A stretch of 64,000 bases of DNA, taken from NCBI RefSeq assembly GCF_000004075.3, contig NC_026660.2, positions 27,097,498 to 27,161,497 on the forward strand, given 5' to 3'. Below, piece after piece: positions 34,694-47,352 of the stretch (position 1 is its first letter; every line of letters begins with the position of its first letter). The stretch is from Cucumis sativus (lineage: Eukaryota; Streptophyta; Magnoliopsida; Cucurbitales; Cucurbitaceae). Below the pieces are notes generated by a model. The model was not told where the DNA came from. It was given only the letters and a program-made list of their open reading frames with translations, and ran no database searches. The translations under genes and the position numbers were made by a program.

Positions 34694-37327
34694 GGCATGG
34701 AGTTTTATTTGTCCCAGCTAATTAATGATGATGATATTGAAATAAAAATGGGATTTAATAATAAGCTTTGATTGTTATAATTAATTGAACTATCTCCAAC
34801 CCTTTTTAAATGATAGGCATAGTTGTTAGATGGTTTTGTTTTGTTAATATTTTAAAGCCACCAAGAAAATTTTCAAAATTTCAAATTCAACTTTTGCTAT
34901 ATACTCTAGGGAAATTCAACTAGTGGAGGTGTGGGTAGGATGGTTTTCAACGATATCGGAGATCATGTAAAATTAAAAAAATTCTCCTTGTTAATTTTTT
35001 CTCCAAAGATGTACGATATTATATTAGAAGTAGAATGATTTTCAAAATATAATTTTGGATTGTTTTCTTCAATAGATCATACATGCATGGTGTGTATTTG
35101 TAATAATTTTGGAATGTCAAGATTGGGGTGCGGCCAGTATAAGTTTGAAGATGCAAAAATAAACTAAACTTCCTTTTAAATAAGACAGTTGAGTTCAAAC
35201 TATTCATTCTAATTATTATTATTTATTATCTACAAGATACTAATGGGAGAGAGGGACAACTGCTCAACTGGATTTTTTTCTAGAAAGTAGACAAATTACT
35301 TTGGAGTTTTGTTATTATAAAAATAAATGGAAACAGGAAAGAGGTAATGAAATTAAAAAAGGGAGATGAGTATAAGAGTGGCCAAAAGTCCAAGCCATGC
35401 CCAATCTAATGATACATTTGTAATTATGCTTGGACAAAGAAAGTATTTGGCAGTAGTCTATATATCACAAAAGAGTGTAGCTTTGTAATTAATATATATC
35501 TCACGAACATACTTTACACAAAATATATCAATCATTTATTTTAGCCCCGAGCATCAAGTCAAATCTTTATCGATTTATTTCAATTCCAGTACTTTTAAAT
35601 ATTGAATTATTATTGTACATTGTTAATTAAAATGACGTCTCCAATTTTTTTTTACTAAATTTACATGGTACATGAATTCAAAACAAGCAATACATAATTG
35701 AAGACACTGTTTTCATTCATAATGAAAATGTCTACTAACTAAATTCAATAAAAATAAAATGAAAATGAATAAAAAGTTTAAATGTAGTTGTGGTAAAAAT
35801 TATTGAAGTGATAGACAATTGAAATTACATCCCACTCGAGACTTCCAACTAGATCTAGCAAATCTGAGATAGATATTATTTTGATAGTGATTGGGTGTGT
35901 TGGAGTTTAGCATCTCAATTATGATGGCTCAAAAGTTGTTTACGTCGTCCAAGTCAACTCCAGAACAGTTGAATAAAACCCAAGACAATTTTTCATATAA
36001 ATGTTAAATATAATCTTATACTCTCCTTCTAACTAGATCAACATCTAATTTTAAACTATACATTACATTTATTTGAGGTTAGATGAATAATTACTATTTT
36101 CATTATAACAAATTACATATTCAATCATAAAAAATAAAAAAAATACTCTAGTCACTTTACTCATTCATATAAAATATGTAGCTGTTAGTGAAATTCTAAT
36201 TTTTTAAGTTACATTCATAAAGGCATGTTGGTAAAATATTGACGTCAATAATTAAGTTACTAAATATTGGTTGATGATGTTTTTATTTGTTTAGACATAA
36301 ATATAGATTGATGTTGAACTATTAAAATAAGCAACATTGTTAAAGCAATGTGGGAGGACCCATGGCTATTATGTTATGGGATGTTATTAACTTTAATTTA
36401 ATTAAAAATTTGATTGGATTAGATTAGATTATAGTTTCCTATACAACTATCAAATTTCAAGAATAGAAAGTTATTTAGTGACCACTACAAAAAAGTAAGT
36501 ATAAAAAAAAATAAGATAAATGAAAGTTGACAATAATTAGACGTAGGTATAGCATAAGTTGCATGATAATTTATATCATGTATAATATTTTTTAAAATTA
36601 CATCTATCTTTATTAAATTATTTTTTGGGATGCAAAATGATTAATTTTGTTTAATCTGTGTTTTGATGGCCGTAATTAAAGTTAGGTCACAAACAATTAA
36701 TCCAAGAAAAGGACATGCATCCATTGTTATCAATGTCTATACCAAACGAAAAATACCCATCAGCCATTTCTCAAGTAAAAATTAAAACCCAAAAATACCC
36801 TCACCAGTCACCACTCAACTCTTCCATTATTGCTAACGTCCAACGCAAATTTAAATAAATATATTGATTTTTTAGTTTCATAGTTATATCACAAAATATC
36901 TTACATGCTTTAAATTTTATTTTCTTAAAAAAAGAGAAACATTAAATATTTTAATTTATTTTATTATTTTTCATAAGAATAAAGATAGACCATTTGAGAT
37001 TGATTTAAAATAATTTAAATCACACTGTAATCTAGTTTATTTTAAATTATTCTAGAACACAATTTTACAATTTCAGGTTGAATTTTACCGTCTTAATCCA
37101 AAATTTTCACACTAACAAAATTAAAATTCAACTAAAATACTTTTTCTTATTTTCAAACATGGTTGATATTTGATCCATACCTTTATTATTTAACATTTAT
37201 CCTTTTTTCGCACAACCCAACCCACCTATTTATAATCTCAACAACATATCCAAAACCCCAACACTCTCATCTCATTTGAACAAAATCTAAGCCGTTCCAA
37301 CAGTAGAGAGAAACTAAGAAAAAGCCT
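34694..37327. other. intergenic between P450-2 and P450-3
   Basis: Contains the promoters of both divergent genes. From about 35285 onward it is the first copy of the ~5 kb tandem duplication: the same words recur at 40385-42217, for example 'gatgagtataagagtggcc' at about 35365 and 40485. No further gene is seen. Confidence 0.6.
37227..37236 (+). promoter_or_regulatory. TATA box of P450-3
   Basis: 'tatttataat' lies 101 bases before the ATG, in a context conserved exactly in the P450-4 promoter (42117). Confidence 0.55.
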
Positions 37328-40107
37328 ATGGCTTTGATTTTGGTCGTCGTCGTCCTCATCACTCTCCTCCTTGCTCTTCTAATCTCACACTCATGGCTAT
37401 TCAAATCCCAAATCAAACCCAAAAAATCCCCTCCAGGGCCAAAAGGGTTTCCCATTTTTGGTTGCCTTCATTTACTAGGAAAACTCCCTCACAGAAATCT
37501 CCACGAATTATCCCAAAAGTATGGACCCATAATGAGCATGAAACTAGGGCTTGTTCCCACCATCATAGTCTCATCCCCTCACGCCGCCCAACTCTTCCTC
37601 AAAACCCACGACCTCATTTTTGCAAGCCGCCCCTCTTCACAAGCTTCAAAACACATCTCTTATCAACAAAAAAATTTAGTCTTTGCTCCATATGGTCCTT
37701 ATTGGCGCAACATGCGTAAAATGTGCACTCTTGAATTGCTTAGTAACCTTAAAATCAATTCTTTCATGCCTATGAGAAAACACGAGCTTGGTTTGTTGAT
37801 TGAGTACTTAAAAGAAGCTGCTCATAACAAAGCTGTTGTGAATCTGAGTGCTAAAGTTACGTCACTTACAACTGACATTATTTGTTTGATGGCATTTGGA
37901 AAGAAATATGGAGATGAAGAAATTGATGAAAGGGGTTTTAAGGCTGTAATACAAGAAGGTATGCAGTTGTCTGCTGCGCCTAATTTGGGGGATTTTATTC
38001 CGGCAATTGCTTGGCTTGATCTTCAAGGATTTACTCGTAAAATGAAACGTGTTCATAAGGTGTATGATGAATTTCTTGAAAAGATTATTAATGAACATCT
38101 TGTGGCTAGAGGTGGGAAGAAGACTAGGGATTTTGTTGATGTTATGTTGGATCTTATTGGTTCTCAACAAACTGAGTATCAAATTGATCGTTCTGCTATT
38201 AAAGCTATAATGCTGGTATGCCTACCTCTTTCTTCTATTTCTATCTTTTCAATCCTACGTCTTCTCAAACTTTTTATATTTTTATTTTTGTACATCACTT
38301 ACCTTAAAAAGAATAATAAATTGCTATCCAATTATAATGAAAGGTTAAAAAAACAAACGTTTTTTTTTGTGTTTTTTCTTATATTTTTTTATTAACCTAA
38401 CAAATGTGGTGGGAAGGTTCTTTAACATATGTGCTGAAGAAAGGAGATTGTTATGAATTTTGTGTTTGATTTTGATGATTATTGTTTAATAAATCTTTAA
38501 AATAATTTTGTGTCAATTATTGATTATTAAAATTTTTATTTATGTATTTAATATAGGTCATTAACCTATCATATTCAACATTTTTAAAGTTCTAATTTAG
38601 TTTATAGTTATATTAAACATGAAATTTAAATTAGTGTCGATTGAACAACTCATTTTGAAAATTTTTACCTGTCCATGTTGGTTAAAGACATTTAATCTTA
38701 CATTTAATGTAAAAAAAAAAAAACAAAAAACAAAAAAAAATTATCATGGAGACACTTACTTTACATTAAATTATATTATCCCCTAATTAATGAACTAAGA
38801 AAAACAGTATATTTACTTTTTATCGGTGCAATTATGAGGATGGCTGAAGAGCGATAGAACAGAAGTGGACAGATATCTTTGAAATATAAAAGAAATCACT
38901 AAATATTTACCCAAGAATAAATATATCACTAAAATTCAAAAGTGATTTACAAACCATTTTTTGCTTTTGGATAAATATTTTGTCAATTATTGGATACTAT
39001 TTTTAGAAATAATAAAGGTGTATAATAACATTACTAAAAAATTTAAAATATAATGGAGTTTGTGATTTATCCCTAGATTTTCACTGCTATTTTTCAATAA
39101 ACTTGTACTTATGATATGATTTAGATTTTGAAAACTGGTTGTTGTAAACTTTTTTCCTTGTTCTACATTAACTTGTCTATTATATGAGATCCACTAACAT
39201 TGATTTAAAATTTATTGATATTTATGTAATGAAATATATAATGTGAAAGAAAAATATATGGTAACCATACTTGTGAAGGTCGGCATTCAAATTATCTTTA
39301 TTATTTACCTTTATTGAACAACACAAAAGAATATTCCACAAATATAGGGAAAAAAAACTTGGTTTATCTTATTTATTTATTTGGTTGTTTGTACTATTAA
39401 ATGCATTGTCATCCCCATACTCTATCCCTTTAGTTTATATTTATTGTGTTGGGTACTTCTTGTAGGATATGCTTGCAGCAGCAATGGACACATCATCAAC
39501 AACAATAGGATGGGCAATGTCAGAGCTAATAAGACATCCAGATGTAATGAAGAAAATGCAAGATGAATTACAAGAAGTTGTTGGTTTACACAGAATGGTT
39601 CAAGAATCTGACTTAGTAAGCTTAGAGTACTTAGAAATGGTAGTGAAAGAGATTATGAGGCTATATCCAGCAGGTCCATTATTGATTCCACGCGAGTCTC
39701 TTGAAGACTGCACTGTCGATGGGTTCCATATTCCCAAGAAATCAAGAGTAATGGTAAATGTATGGACTATTGGGCGAGACCCGAGTGTTTGGAATGATCC
39801 ACACAAGTTCTTTCCTGAGAGGTTTATTGGTAGCAAAATAGATTTGAAGGGTAATGATTTTGAATTGATTCCATTTGGTGGTGGGCGTAGAGGATGCCCT
39901 GGAATACAATTGGGCTTAACTATGGTTCGGTTATTGTTGGCTCAACTTGTGCATTGTTTTGATTGGAAGCTTCCAAATGGTATGTTGCCATCTGAATTAG
40001 ATATGACCGAAGAATTTGGATTGACTTGTCCTAGAGCAAAAGATCTCATGGTTATTCCTACCTTTCGTCTTAATGATTCAATTAGTACTAAGAATTTGTC
40101 TTCTTGA
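37328..40107 (+). CDS. cytochrome P450-3, A-type (CYP71 clan)
   Basis: Two exons, 37328-38215 and 39466-40107, 509 residues. N-terminal anchor [20 protein letters not shown], hinge SPPGPKGFP (KSPPGP instead of KLPPGP), C-helix YWRNMRK, I-helix [12 protein letters not shown], ExxR in [13 protein letters not shown], haem loop [10 protein letters not shown] with ligand C440. The C-terminus runs nine residues beyond the usual 'YRL' end ([14 protein letters not shown]), shared only with P450-4. Read-through of the intron meets a stop, so splicing is required. It is about 95% identical to P450-4 (roughly 23 differences in 509). Confidence 0.95.
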
Positions 40108-42217
40108 ATAACCTAGATAATATATAAGTAATGATTGATAATATATAATAATGGTCAAGATAAAGAGTGATTGAAATACTCTCTTTATATAAATAATAAT
40201 ATACATAGAAACTTTTATCATCCTTTACCACTTCTTCCCGTTAGTTGAAATAAATGAATAACATTCGTCTTATTTGATAATTATTTGATTATTTAAATTA
40301 AAAATGAAGCTCGTAAAATGATATTTTACGTATATAGTTTTGAAAACTTTTTAAAAATATACATGGTCTTTTTGTTCACAAATTTTTTATACAAATTACT
40401 TTGGAATTTTGTTATTGAATTTTGATTTATTTTTATTAAAAAAATAAATGGAAACAGGAAAAAGGTAAGGAAATTAAAAAGGGGGATGAGTATAAGAGTG
40501 GCCAAAACTCCAAGCCATGCCCAATCAATGATACATTTGTAAGCATGGACAAAGAAAGTATTTGGCAGTGATCTATCAGTACAAAGAATTTGTTTTTGTA
40601 ATTTATATCTCACAAAGACGTGAACAAGAGTGTACCAACTTTACACAAATCATATTGACCATTCATCATAATTATCACGACCATCACATCAAATTTTTAT
40701 GGGTTTAATATTTTAAATAAAATATTATTTCGATTCCTATACTTTTAAATATTACATTTTTAACAAATTTAAAATAAACTCATCTCTTCTGTTTTTGGTT
40801 AAAATTATGTACCCAAACTGTTACATGGTAAATAAATTCAAAGCGATAAACAATTGGAACAACGTCCACCATGGGTGTTTGAACTAGAGTGAGAGAATGT
40901 GGGATGGACTTTACTTTGAACATTTAATTTTGATAGGGAATGGGTGTGTTGAAGTTCAGAACAGTTGGATAAAACCACAACAATTTTTCATTTTCAACTC
41001 ACATAATTTTTTCTTCATTTTATTCAAAACAAAATATATGTACTTTAATAAATGTTAAATATAATCTTATAGTCTCCTTGTAACTAGATCAACCTCTAAT
41101 TTTAAACTATACATTATATATTTATTTAAGATTACATGAATAATTACTATTTTCATTATAAAAAAATTAACATTAAAAAAAAGAATCTTTTTTTATGGTG
41201 AAGAAAGAGATCGTATTCATATTCCATGTTGTCAACATTTGATGATAAAAGAATACACAAAAAAAAAAGATATTCTCGTCACTTCACTCCTCTATGTCAT
41301 CGAATATAAAATATGTCGATGTTGTTAGTGAAATTCTAATTTTTTAAGTTCTATTAATAAAATATCGACATCAATAATTAAGTTACTAAATATTGGTCGA
41401 CATGTTTGTTTGGACATAAATCCGGATGGATGTTAGAACTATTAAAATAAGCAACAATGTCGGAGGACCAATAATGTCTATTATGTTTTGAGATATTGTT
41501 AACTTTAATTTAATTTTAATTTTGATTGGATTATGCTGTATTGTAGCTTGGCATGAAACCATAAAATTTCATGAATAAAAAGTTATTTATTTAGTGGTTG
41601 CAACAAAAAGTAAGTATGAGAAAACCAAGATAAAAGAAAATCGACAATAATTATGTGCAAAATAGGTTGCATTTATATCATGTATAATCTTTTTTAACAT
41701 AGTAAAAAATAATAATAATCAATTTCTTTAAAAGAAATTAAAACCCAAAAATACGCTCACCATTCACCAATCATCACCTAAAGACACTCCAAAGGTTAAA
41801 ATTAAAATATGTCTATATTGAAATTTTAATTTTATAGTTATATTGATAAAATAAAGGTAGAGATCAAAGAAAGTGTAGGTTTGAGATCGATTTTAAAATA
41901 ATTTAAAGCACTTGTTTATCTAAAATTATTCTAAAACACATTTTTTTTTAAAAATTTCACGTTGAATTTTACCGTCTTAAACCAAAATTTTCATACTAAT
42001 ATAATTAAAATTGAACTAATACTTTTTCTTATTTTCAAAACCACTCTCAATCTTAGTTGATATTTGATGCATATCTTTATCATTGTTTTATCCTTTTTCA
42101 CACAACCCAACCCATCTATTTATAATCTCAACTACATATCCAAGACCCCAACACTATCATCTCATTTGAACAAAATCTAAGCCGTCCCAACAGTAGAGAG
42201 ACACTAAAAAAGAGCCT
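40108..42217. other. intergenic between P450-3 and P450-4
   Basis: 3' flank of P450-3, then the second copy of the duplicated upstream region (from about 40385). No gene seen. Confidence 0.6.
42117..42126 (+). promoter_or_regulatory. TATA box of P450-4
   Basis: 'tatttataat' lies 101 bases before the ATG, at the same distance as in P450-3. Confidence 0.55.
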
Positions 42218-44933
42218 ATGGCTTTGATTTTGGTCGTCGTCGTCGTCATCACTCTCCTCCTTGCTCTTCTAATCTCACATTCATGGCTATTCAAAACCCA
42301 AATCAAACCCAAAAAATTCCCTCCAGGGCCAAAAGGGTTTCCCATTTTTGGTTGCCTCCATTTACTAGGAAAACTCCCTCACAGAAATCTCCACGAATTA
42401 TCCCAAAAATATGGACCCATAATGAGCATGAAACTAGGGCTTGTTCCCACCATCATAGTCTCATCCCCTCAAGCCGCCAAACTCTTCCTCAAAACCTACG
42501 ACCTCATTTTTGCAAGCCGCCCCTCTTCACAAGCTTCAAAACACATCTCTTATCAACAAAAAAATTTAGTCTTTGCTCCATATGGTCCTTATTGGCGCAA
42601 CATGCGTAAAATGTGCACTCTTGAATTGCTTAGTAACCTTAAAATCAACTCTTTCATGCCTATGAGAAAACACGAGCTTGGTTTGTTGATTGAGTACTTA
42701 AAAGAAGCTGCTCATAACAAAGCTGTTGTGAATCTGAGTGCTAAAGTTACGTCACTTACAACTGACATTATTTGTTTGATGGAATTTGGGAAGAAATATG
42801 GAGATGAAGATTTTGATGAAAGAGGGTTTAAGGCTGTAATACAAGAAGGTATGCAGTTTGCTGCTGCGCCTAATTTGGGGGATTTTATTCCGGCAATTGC
42901 TTGGCTTGATCTTCAAGGATTTACTCGTAAAATGAAACGTGTTCATAAGGTGTATGATGAATTTCTTGAAAAGATTATTAATGAACATCTTGTGGCTAGA
43001 GGTGGGAAGAAGACTAGGGATTTTGTTGATGTTATGTTGGATCTTATTGATTCTCAACAAACTGAGTATCAAATTGATCGTTCTGCTATTAAAGCTATAA
43101 TGCTGGTATGCCAATTCTTCTATTTCTACTTTTTTTAATCCTACGTTTTCTCAAACTTTTTTAGATTAAAAGAAAAATATATTATATTTAGGGTAATATT
43201 TGGATGCATATTTATTTTTGTCCAACACATACCTTAAAAAAATTAAAATATTTCAAAAATGAACTAAGTTGCTACGTTATTATATGTTATAATTGGATAA
43301 TTTGGTGTACCAAAACAAATATAATCTTTGTGTTTTTTCTTAAAACAAATGTGGTGGGAAGGTTCTTTTAACAAATGAACTGAAGGAAATGAGGGTGTTA
43401 TGAATTTTGAGTTTAATACTGGTTATTGTTGTTTAATAAATCTTTAAAATAATTTTTTGTCAATTGATTACTGATTTGTTTTAATTATTTAATATAGGTC
43501 ATTAACCTATCTTACATTTTCTCAAAAAAAAAAAAGAAAAAAAAAGAAAAGAGAAAACATCATGGTGACACTTACTTTAAATTAAATTATCTTATCCCCT
43601 ATTTAATGAACACTATATTTATTGCTTATCGGTGCAATTATGGGGGTGGCTGAAGAGAGAGAAAACATGTGGACAGATATCTTTGAAATATAGAAGAAAT
43701 CACAGAAATATTTACCCAAAAAAACATCACAAATTCAAAAGTTATTTACAAACCATTTTTCTTTACAATTTTAGATAAATATTTTGTTGATTTCATCGAA
43801 AACTTTTAGATATTGATGAGGTGATGTTTTAGAAACAATAATTAAGTGTATTATAGTATTTTAAAATTATAAATATAACATAGTTAATTTATATTTATTT
43901 TATACTTTTATAACTTTTTTTTGTTTGAAAACTGGTTATTTAATTATTATTTTTCTTTGTTCCACATCAACTTGTTTACATTGATGTAAAATTTATTGAT
44001 ATTCATAATGTGAAAAAAGAAAAAAAAAGGGTAAACATACTTGTGAAGGCCGGCATCCAAATTATTATAATTAGTTAATTTTATTATTTAACTTTGTTTA
44101 TGGAAGAACACAAAAGAATATTCCACACTTATTGAAAAATAATACTTGGGTTTCTATTTTTTAATTAATAGTATGAAAGATTTAATTTAAAAGTAGAGAG
44201 ACCCACAATAATAAATTAGAAGTAATGAAATCAATTGTTATTAATAGTTTTACTTAATTACGTATTTCTGTTTTTGGTTGGGTTCTTTTAGGATATGCTT
44301 GCAGGAGCAATGGATACATCATCAACAACAATAGGATGGGCAATGTCAGAGCTGATTAGACATCCAGATGTAATGAAGAAAATGCAAGATGAATTACAAG
44401 AGGTTGTTGGTTTACACAGAATGGTTCAAGAATCTGACTTAGTAAACTTAGAATACTTGGAAATGGTAGTGAAAGAGATTATGAGGCTATATCCAGCAGG
44501 TCCATTATCCATTCCACGCGAGTCTCTTGAAGACTGCACTGTCGATGGGTTCCATATTCCCAAGAAATCAAGAGTAATAGTGAATGTATGGGCTATTGGG
44601 CGAGACCCGAGTGTTTGGAATGATCCACACAAGTTCTTTCCTGAGAGGTTTATTGGTAGCCAAATAGATTTGAAGGGTAATGATTTTGAATTGATTCCAT
44701 TTGGTGGTGGGCGTAGAGGATGTCCTGGAATGCAATTGGGCTTAACTATGGTTCGGTTATTGTTGGCTCAACTTGTGCATTGTTTTGATTGGGAGCTTCC
44801 AAATGGTATGTTGCCATCTGAATTGGATATGACCGAAGAGTTTGGATTGACTTGTCCTAGAGCAGAAGATCTTATGGTTATTCCTACCTTTCGTCTTAAT
44901 GATTCAATTAGTACTAAGGATTCGTCTTCTTGA
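42218..44933 (+). CDS. cytochrome P450-4, A-type (CYP71 clan)
   Basis: Two exons, 42218-43105 and 44292-44933, 509 residues. All motifs present: [18 protein letters not shown]-helix [33 protein letters not shown] with ligand C440. It is the recent tandem twin of P450-3. Differences cluster at the anchor/hinge, at [14 protein letters not shown] (P450-3 has [14 protein letters not shown]), at MQFAAAP versus MQLSAAP (a region that in CYP71 enzymes borders the substrate pocket), and at the C-terminal tail. The change could alter substrate preference but this is inference. Confidence 0.95.
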
Positions 44934-45206
44934 ATGATGTAGATTATATCTAGGTAATGGTTGATATTATAATAATGATTAAGATAAAGAGTGGTTGAAA
45001 AGCTCTCCATATATATGAATGATAATACACATAGAAAATTTTATCTTTCTTGCCACATCTGGTCGTTAATTGAAATAAATGGATAATAATAATCATTTTA
45101 TTTGATTTTTTAAATTGAAAATGAAGCTTGTAAAACGATAATTTTATCTATAAGTTTATTTATTTCATAATCCACTTTTAATCATTTGTTTAAACATGAA
45201 GTTATC

Positions 45207-45328
45207 TAGTTTCAAAAACTTATAGAAAGAGATACTGGACTATTCTGTTCACATTTATTTTTAGTTATAGTTTCAAAAACTTATAGAAAGAGATACTGGA
45301 CTATTCTGTTCACATTTATTTTTAGTTA
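45207..45328. repeat. perfect 61-bp tandem repeat, 2 copies
   Basis: Unit starting 'tagtttcaaaaacttata' at 45207 and 45268; the copies are identical, so the duplication is recent. Confidence 0.9.
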
Positions 45329-45345
45329 TAGTCCACATTTGTTTT

Positions 45346-45411
45346 TAGTTTGTATAAATAACTCAACTTGCTTATATTTAGTTTGTATAAATAACTCAAC
45401 TTGCTTATATT
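45346..45411. repeat. perfect 33-bp tandem repeat, 2 copies
   Basis: Unit starting 'tagtttgtataaataact' at 45346 and 45379, identical copies, only 17 bases after the 61-bp repeat. Confidence 0.9.
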
Positions 45412-45626
45412 TATTTGGATAACTTGTTTTCTTTTACACTTCACATGTATTAAGGAAAATGATTTTCTAACTTCAACCTAACTTCATACTTACTGTGAAT
45501 TTAAATACTTACCTTAAGAAAGATGACGACTCCAACATCCAAAATGGGTAATTTTTTTTCTCTCTCAAGTGTCCATTTACTTGGGTTGAACTATTAGTTT
45601 GATTTGAGATGACATTGAGTGTAGAT

Positions 45627-47352
45627 TTATAAATAATTACGACAAAGACGAAAAATGGGAACCACCTTAAGATTTTGGGCTCTAGGACAGATCAACCCCA
45701 AAATTTCTGTCATGTCCAATTCAAGGGGTGACATACCATTGGGAGGCTTCAAATCAAAACAGTGTACTAATTGAGCCACTACAAGACGAACCACAACCAA
45801 AGCTAATTGTATTCCAACACAGCCTCTTCGACCCGATCCAAATGGAATTAGTTCAAAATCTCTTCCTTTCACATCCACTTCACTTTCCAAAAATCTCTCC
45901 GGATCAAACTTGTGAGGATCAACCCAAGTATTTGGATCTCTTCCAATGGCCCATGCATTTATTACTATTCTTGATTTCTCAGGGATATGATACCCATTTA
46001 TATTGCAATCTTGTATGCATTCTCTTGGAATTAATGGAACTGGTGGATGCATTCTCAAACTCTCTTTTATTACCATCTCCAAGTATTTCAAGTTACTTAA
46101 GTCTGATTCTTCCACCATTCTATTCAGTCCTACCACTTTTTCTAATTCTTCTTGCAACTTTTTCATTATGTGTGGATTCTTAATAAGTTCTGATAACATC
46201 CAATTGATTGTTGTTGTTGTACTATCCACGGCTGCAATAAGGAAATCCTGCAAAAAAATTAAGAAATATTCTCAGGTTTAGTTATACATTCTTTAAAATA
46301 ATTTAAAATGAGAGTTTAGCAAAATTTCATCTATTATAGAGATCTATCCATTTTTTGGCTTATCACTAATAAACAATAATTTCTTTTTGCTGTATTTAAA
46401 AACAAGCTCTTTCAAATTAAACACTAAAGAAAAAAGAAATCCAAGATACACTCTCAATCAATCAATTCACTTACCAGGATTATAGCTTTGATATTTGATC
46501 GATCAATTTGGTACTCTCGAGATCCCATCAAATCCAACAAAACATCCACAAAATCCTTGTCTTTATTATCCCTCTGGAACACAACATGTTCTTCAACAAT
46601 CCTCTCTAAGAACCCATCAAATATTTTCCCAACAGCTTTTGCACGACCCCCAAATCCTTGAACATCAAACCTTGCAATTAAAGGAATAAAATCTCCCAAA
46701 TTAGGAGCTGCCGCTAATTGTGTAGCCTCTCGTATCAAACCCTTAAACCCCTTTTCATCCAACTCATTATCTTCATATTTTCTCCCCAACACCATTACAC
46801 ATATCATATCTCCAATAACACAAGAAATTTTAGAAGTAAGATCCACAGCCACGCCATCTGTAGCAGCCACTTCAAGACCTCAATCAACGAACCAACCTCT
46901 TGCTTTCTCATTGAGGAAAAAGAGTTGATTTTTAAGGAGCTAAGCAATTCAAGAGTGCACATCTTGCGAATATTGCGCCAATAAGGACCATATTGAGCAA
47001 AAGCTACGCCCTTTCTACCGTAAGAAATATGGTTGGAAGTGATGGTAAGAGGTCGGCTCGCAAAATGAAGGTCGTGAGTTTTAAGGAAGAGCTCGGTTGC
47101 TCTAGGGGAGGAGACGATAATGGCGGGGAGAAAACCTAATTGGATGTGCATTATGGGACCGTATATTTGGGATAAGTAATGAAGGTCTCTGTGAATGAGT
47201 TTGCCTAATAGATGAAGGCTTCCAATAATTGGAAACCCTTTTGGGCCAGGAGGGAGTTTGTTGCATAAGGACTTGGTCTTGAGAAGCCATTGTTGAAAGA
47301 GGTAAGGGAGAAGGAAGATGAGTGTAATTGTGGTCAAAATAATCCAAGTCAT
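45627..47352 (-). pseudogene. cytochrome P450-5, A-type, broken by a frameshift
   Basis: Exons on the minus strand at 47352-46475 and 46247-45627. Exon 1 is 878 bases, one short of a multiple of three. The frame is lost near 46877: after GSLIEVLK the reading should continue as AATDGVAVDLTSK, which lies in the next frame, so one base is missing. An intact version would be about 499 residues. Everything else looks functional: [30 protein letters not shown] and a haem loop [10 protein letters not shown] (valine where most have proline). The I-helix reads AAVDST, with serine at the usual threonine. Because there is no other damage it is either a very young pseudogene or an assembly/sequencing error. 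It stands apart from its neighbours in sequence. Confidence 0.85.

Larger units (their letters stand above)
35285..40330 (+). repeat. tandem segmental duplication, copy 1
   Basis: Copy 1 of a direct duplication holding about 2 kb of upstream sequence plus all of P450-3 and its 3' flank. The matching copy is 40385-45165. Coding parts are about 95% identical in protein; spacers differ by many indels. The repeat step is about 4.9-5.1 kb. Confidence 0.85.
40385..45165 (+). repeat. tandem segmental duplication, copy 2
   Basis: Second copy, holding P450-4 with its promoter and 3' flank. Words matching copy 1 continue past the stop codon ('gttgaaataaatg', 'aaaatgaagctcgtaaaa' vs 'aaaatgaagcttgtaaaa') to about 45165. 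Confidence 0.85.
44934..45626. other. convergent spacer between P450-4 and P450-5
   Basis: Contains the end of the duplicated segment (to about 45165) and two perfect minisatellites (45207-45411). No gene. Confidence 0.6.

Noticed and set aside
37862-38182. Minus-strand open frames inside P450 exons (several genes)
   Set aside because: Recurrent antisense frames at the same place in every paralogue, explained by codon bias of the sense protein.
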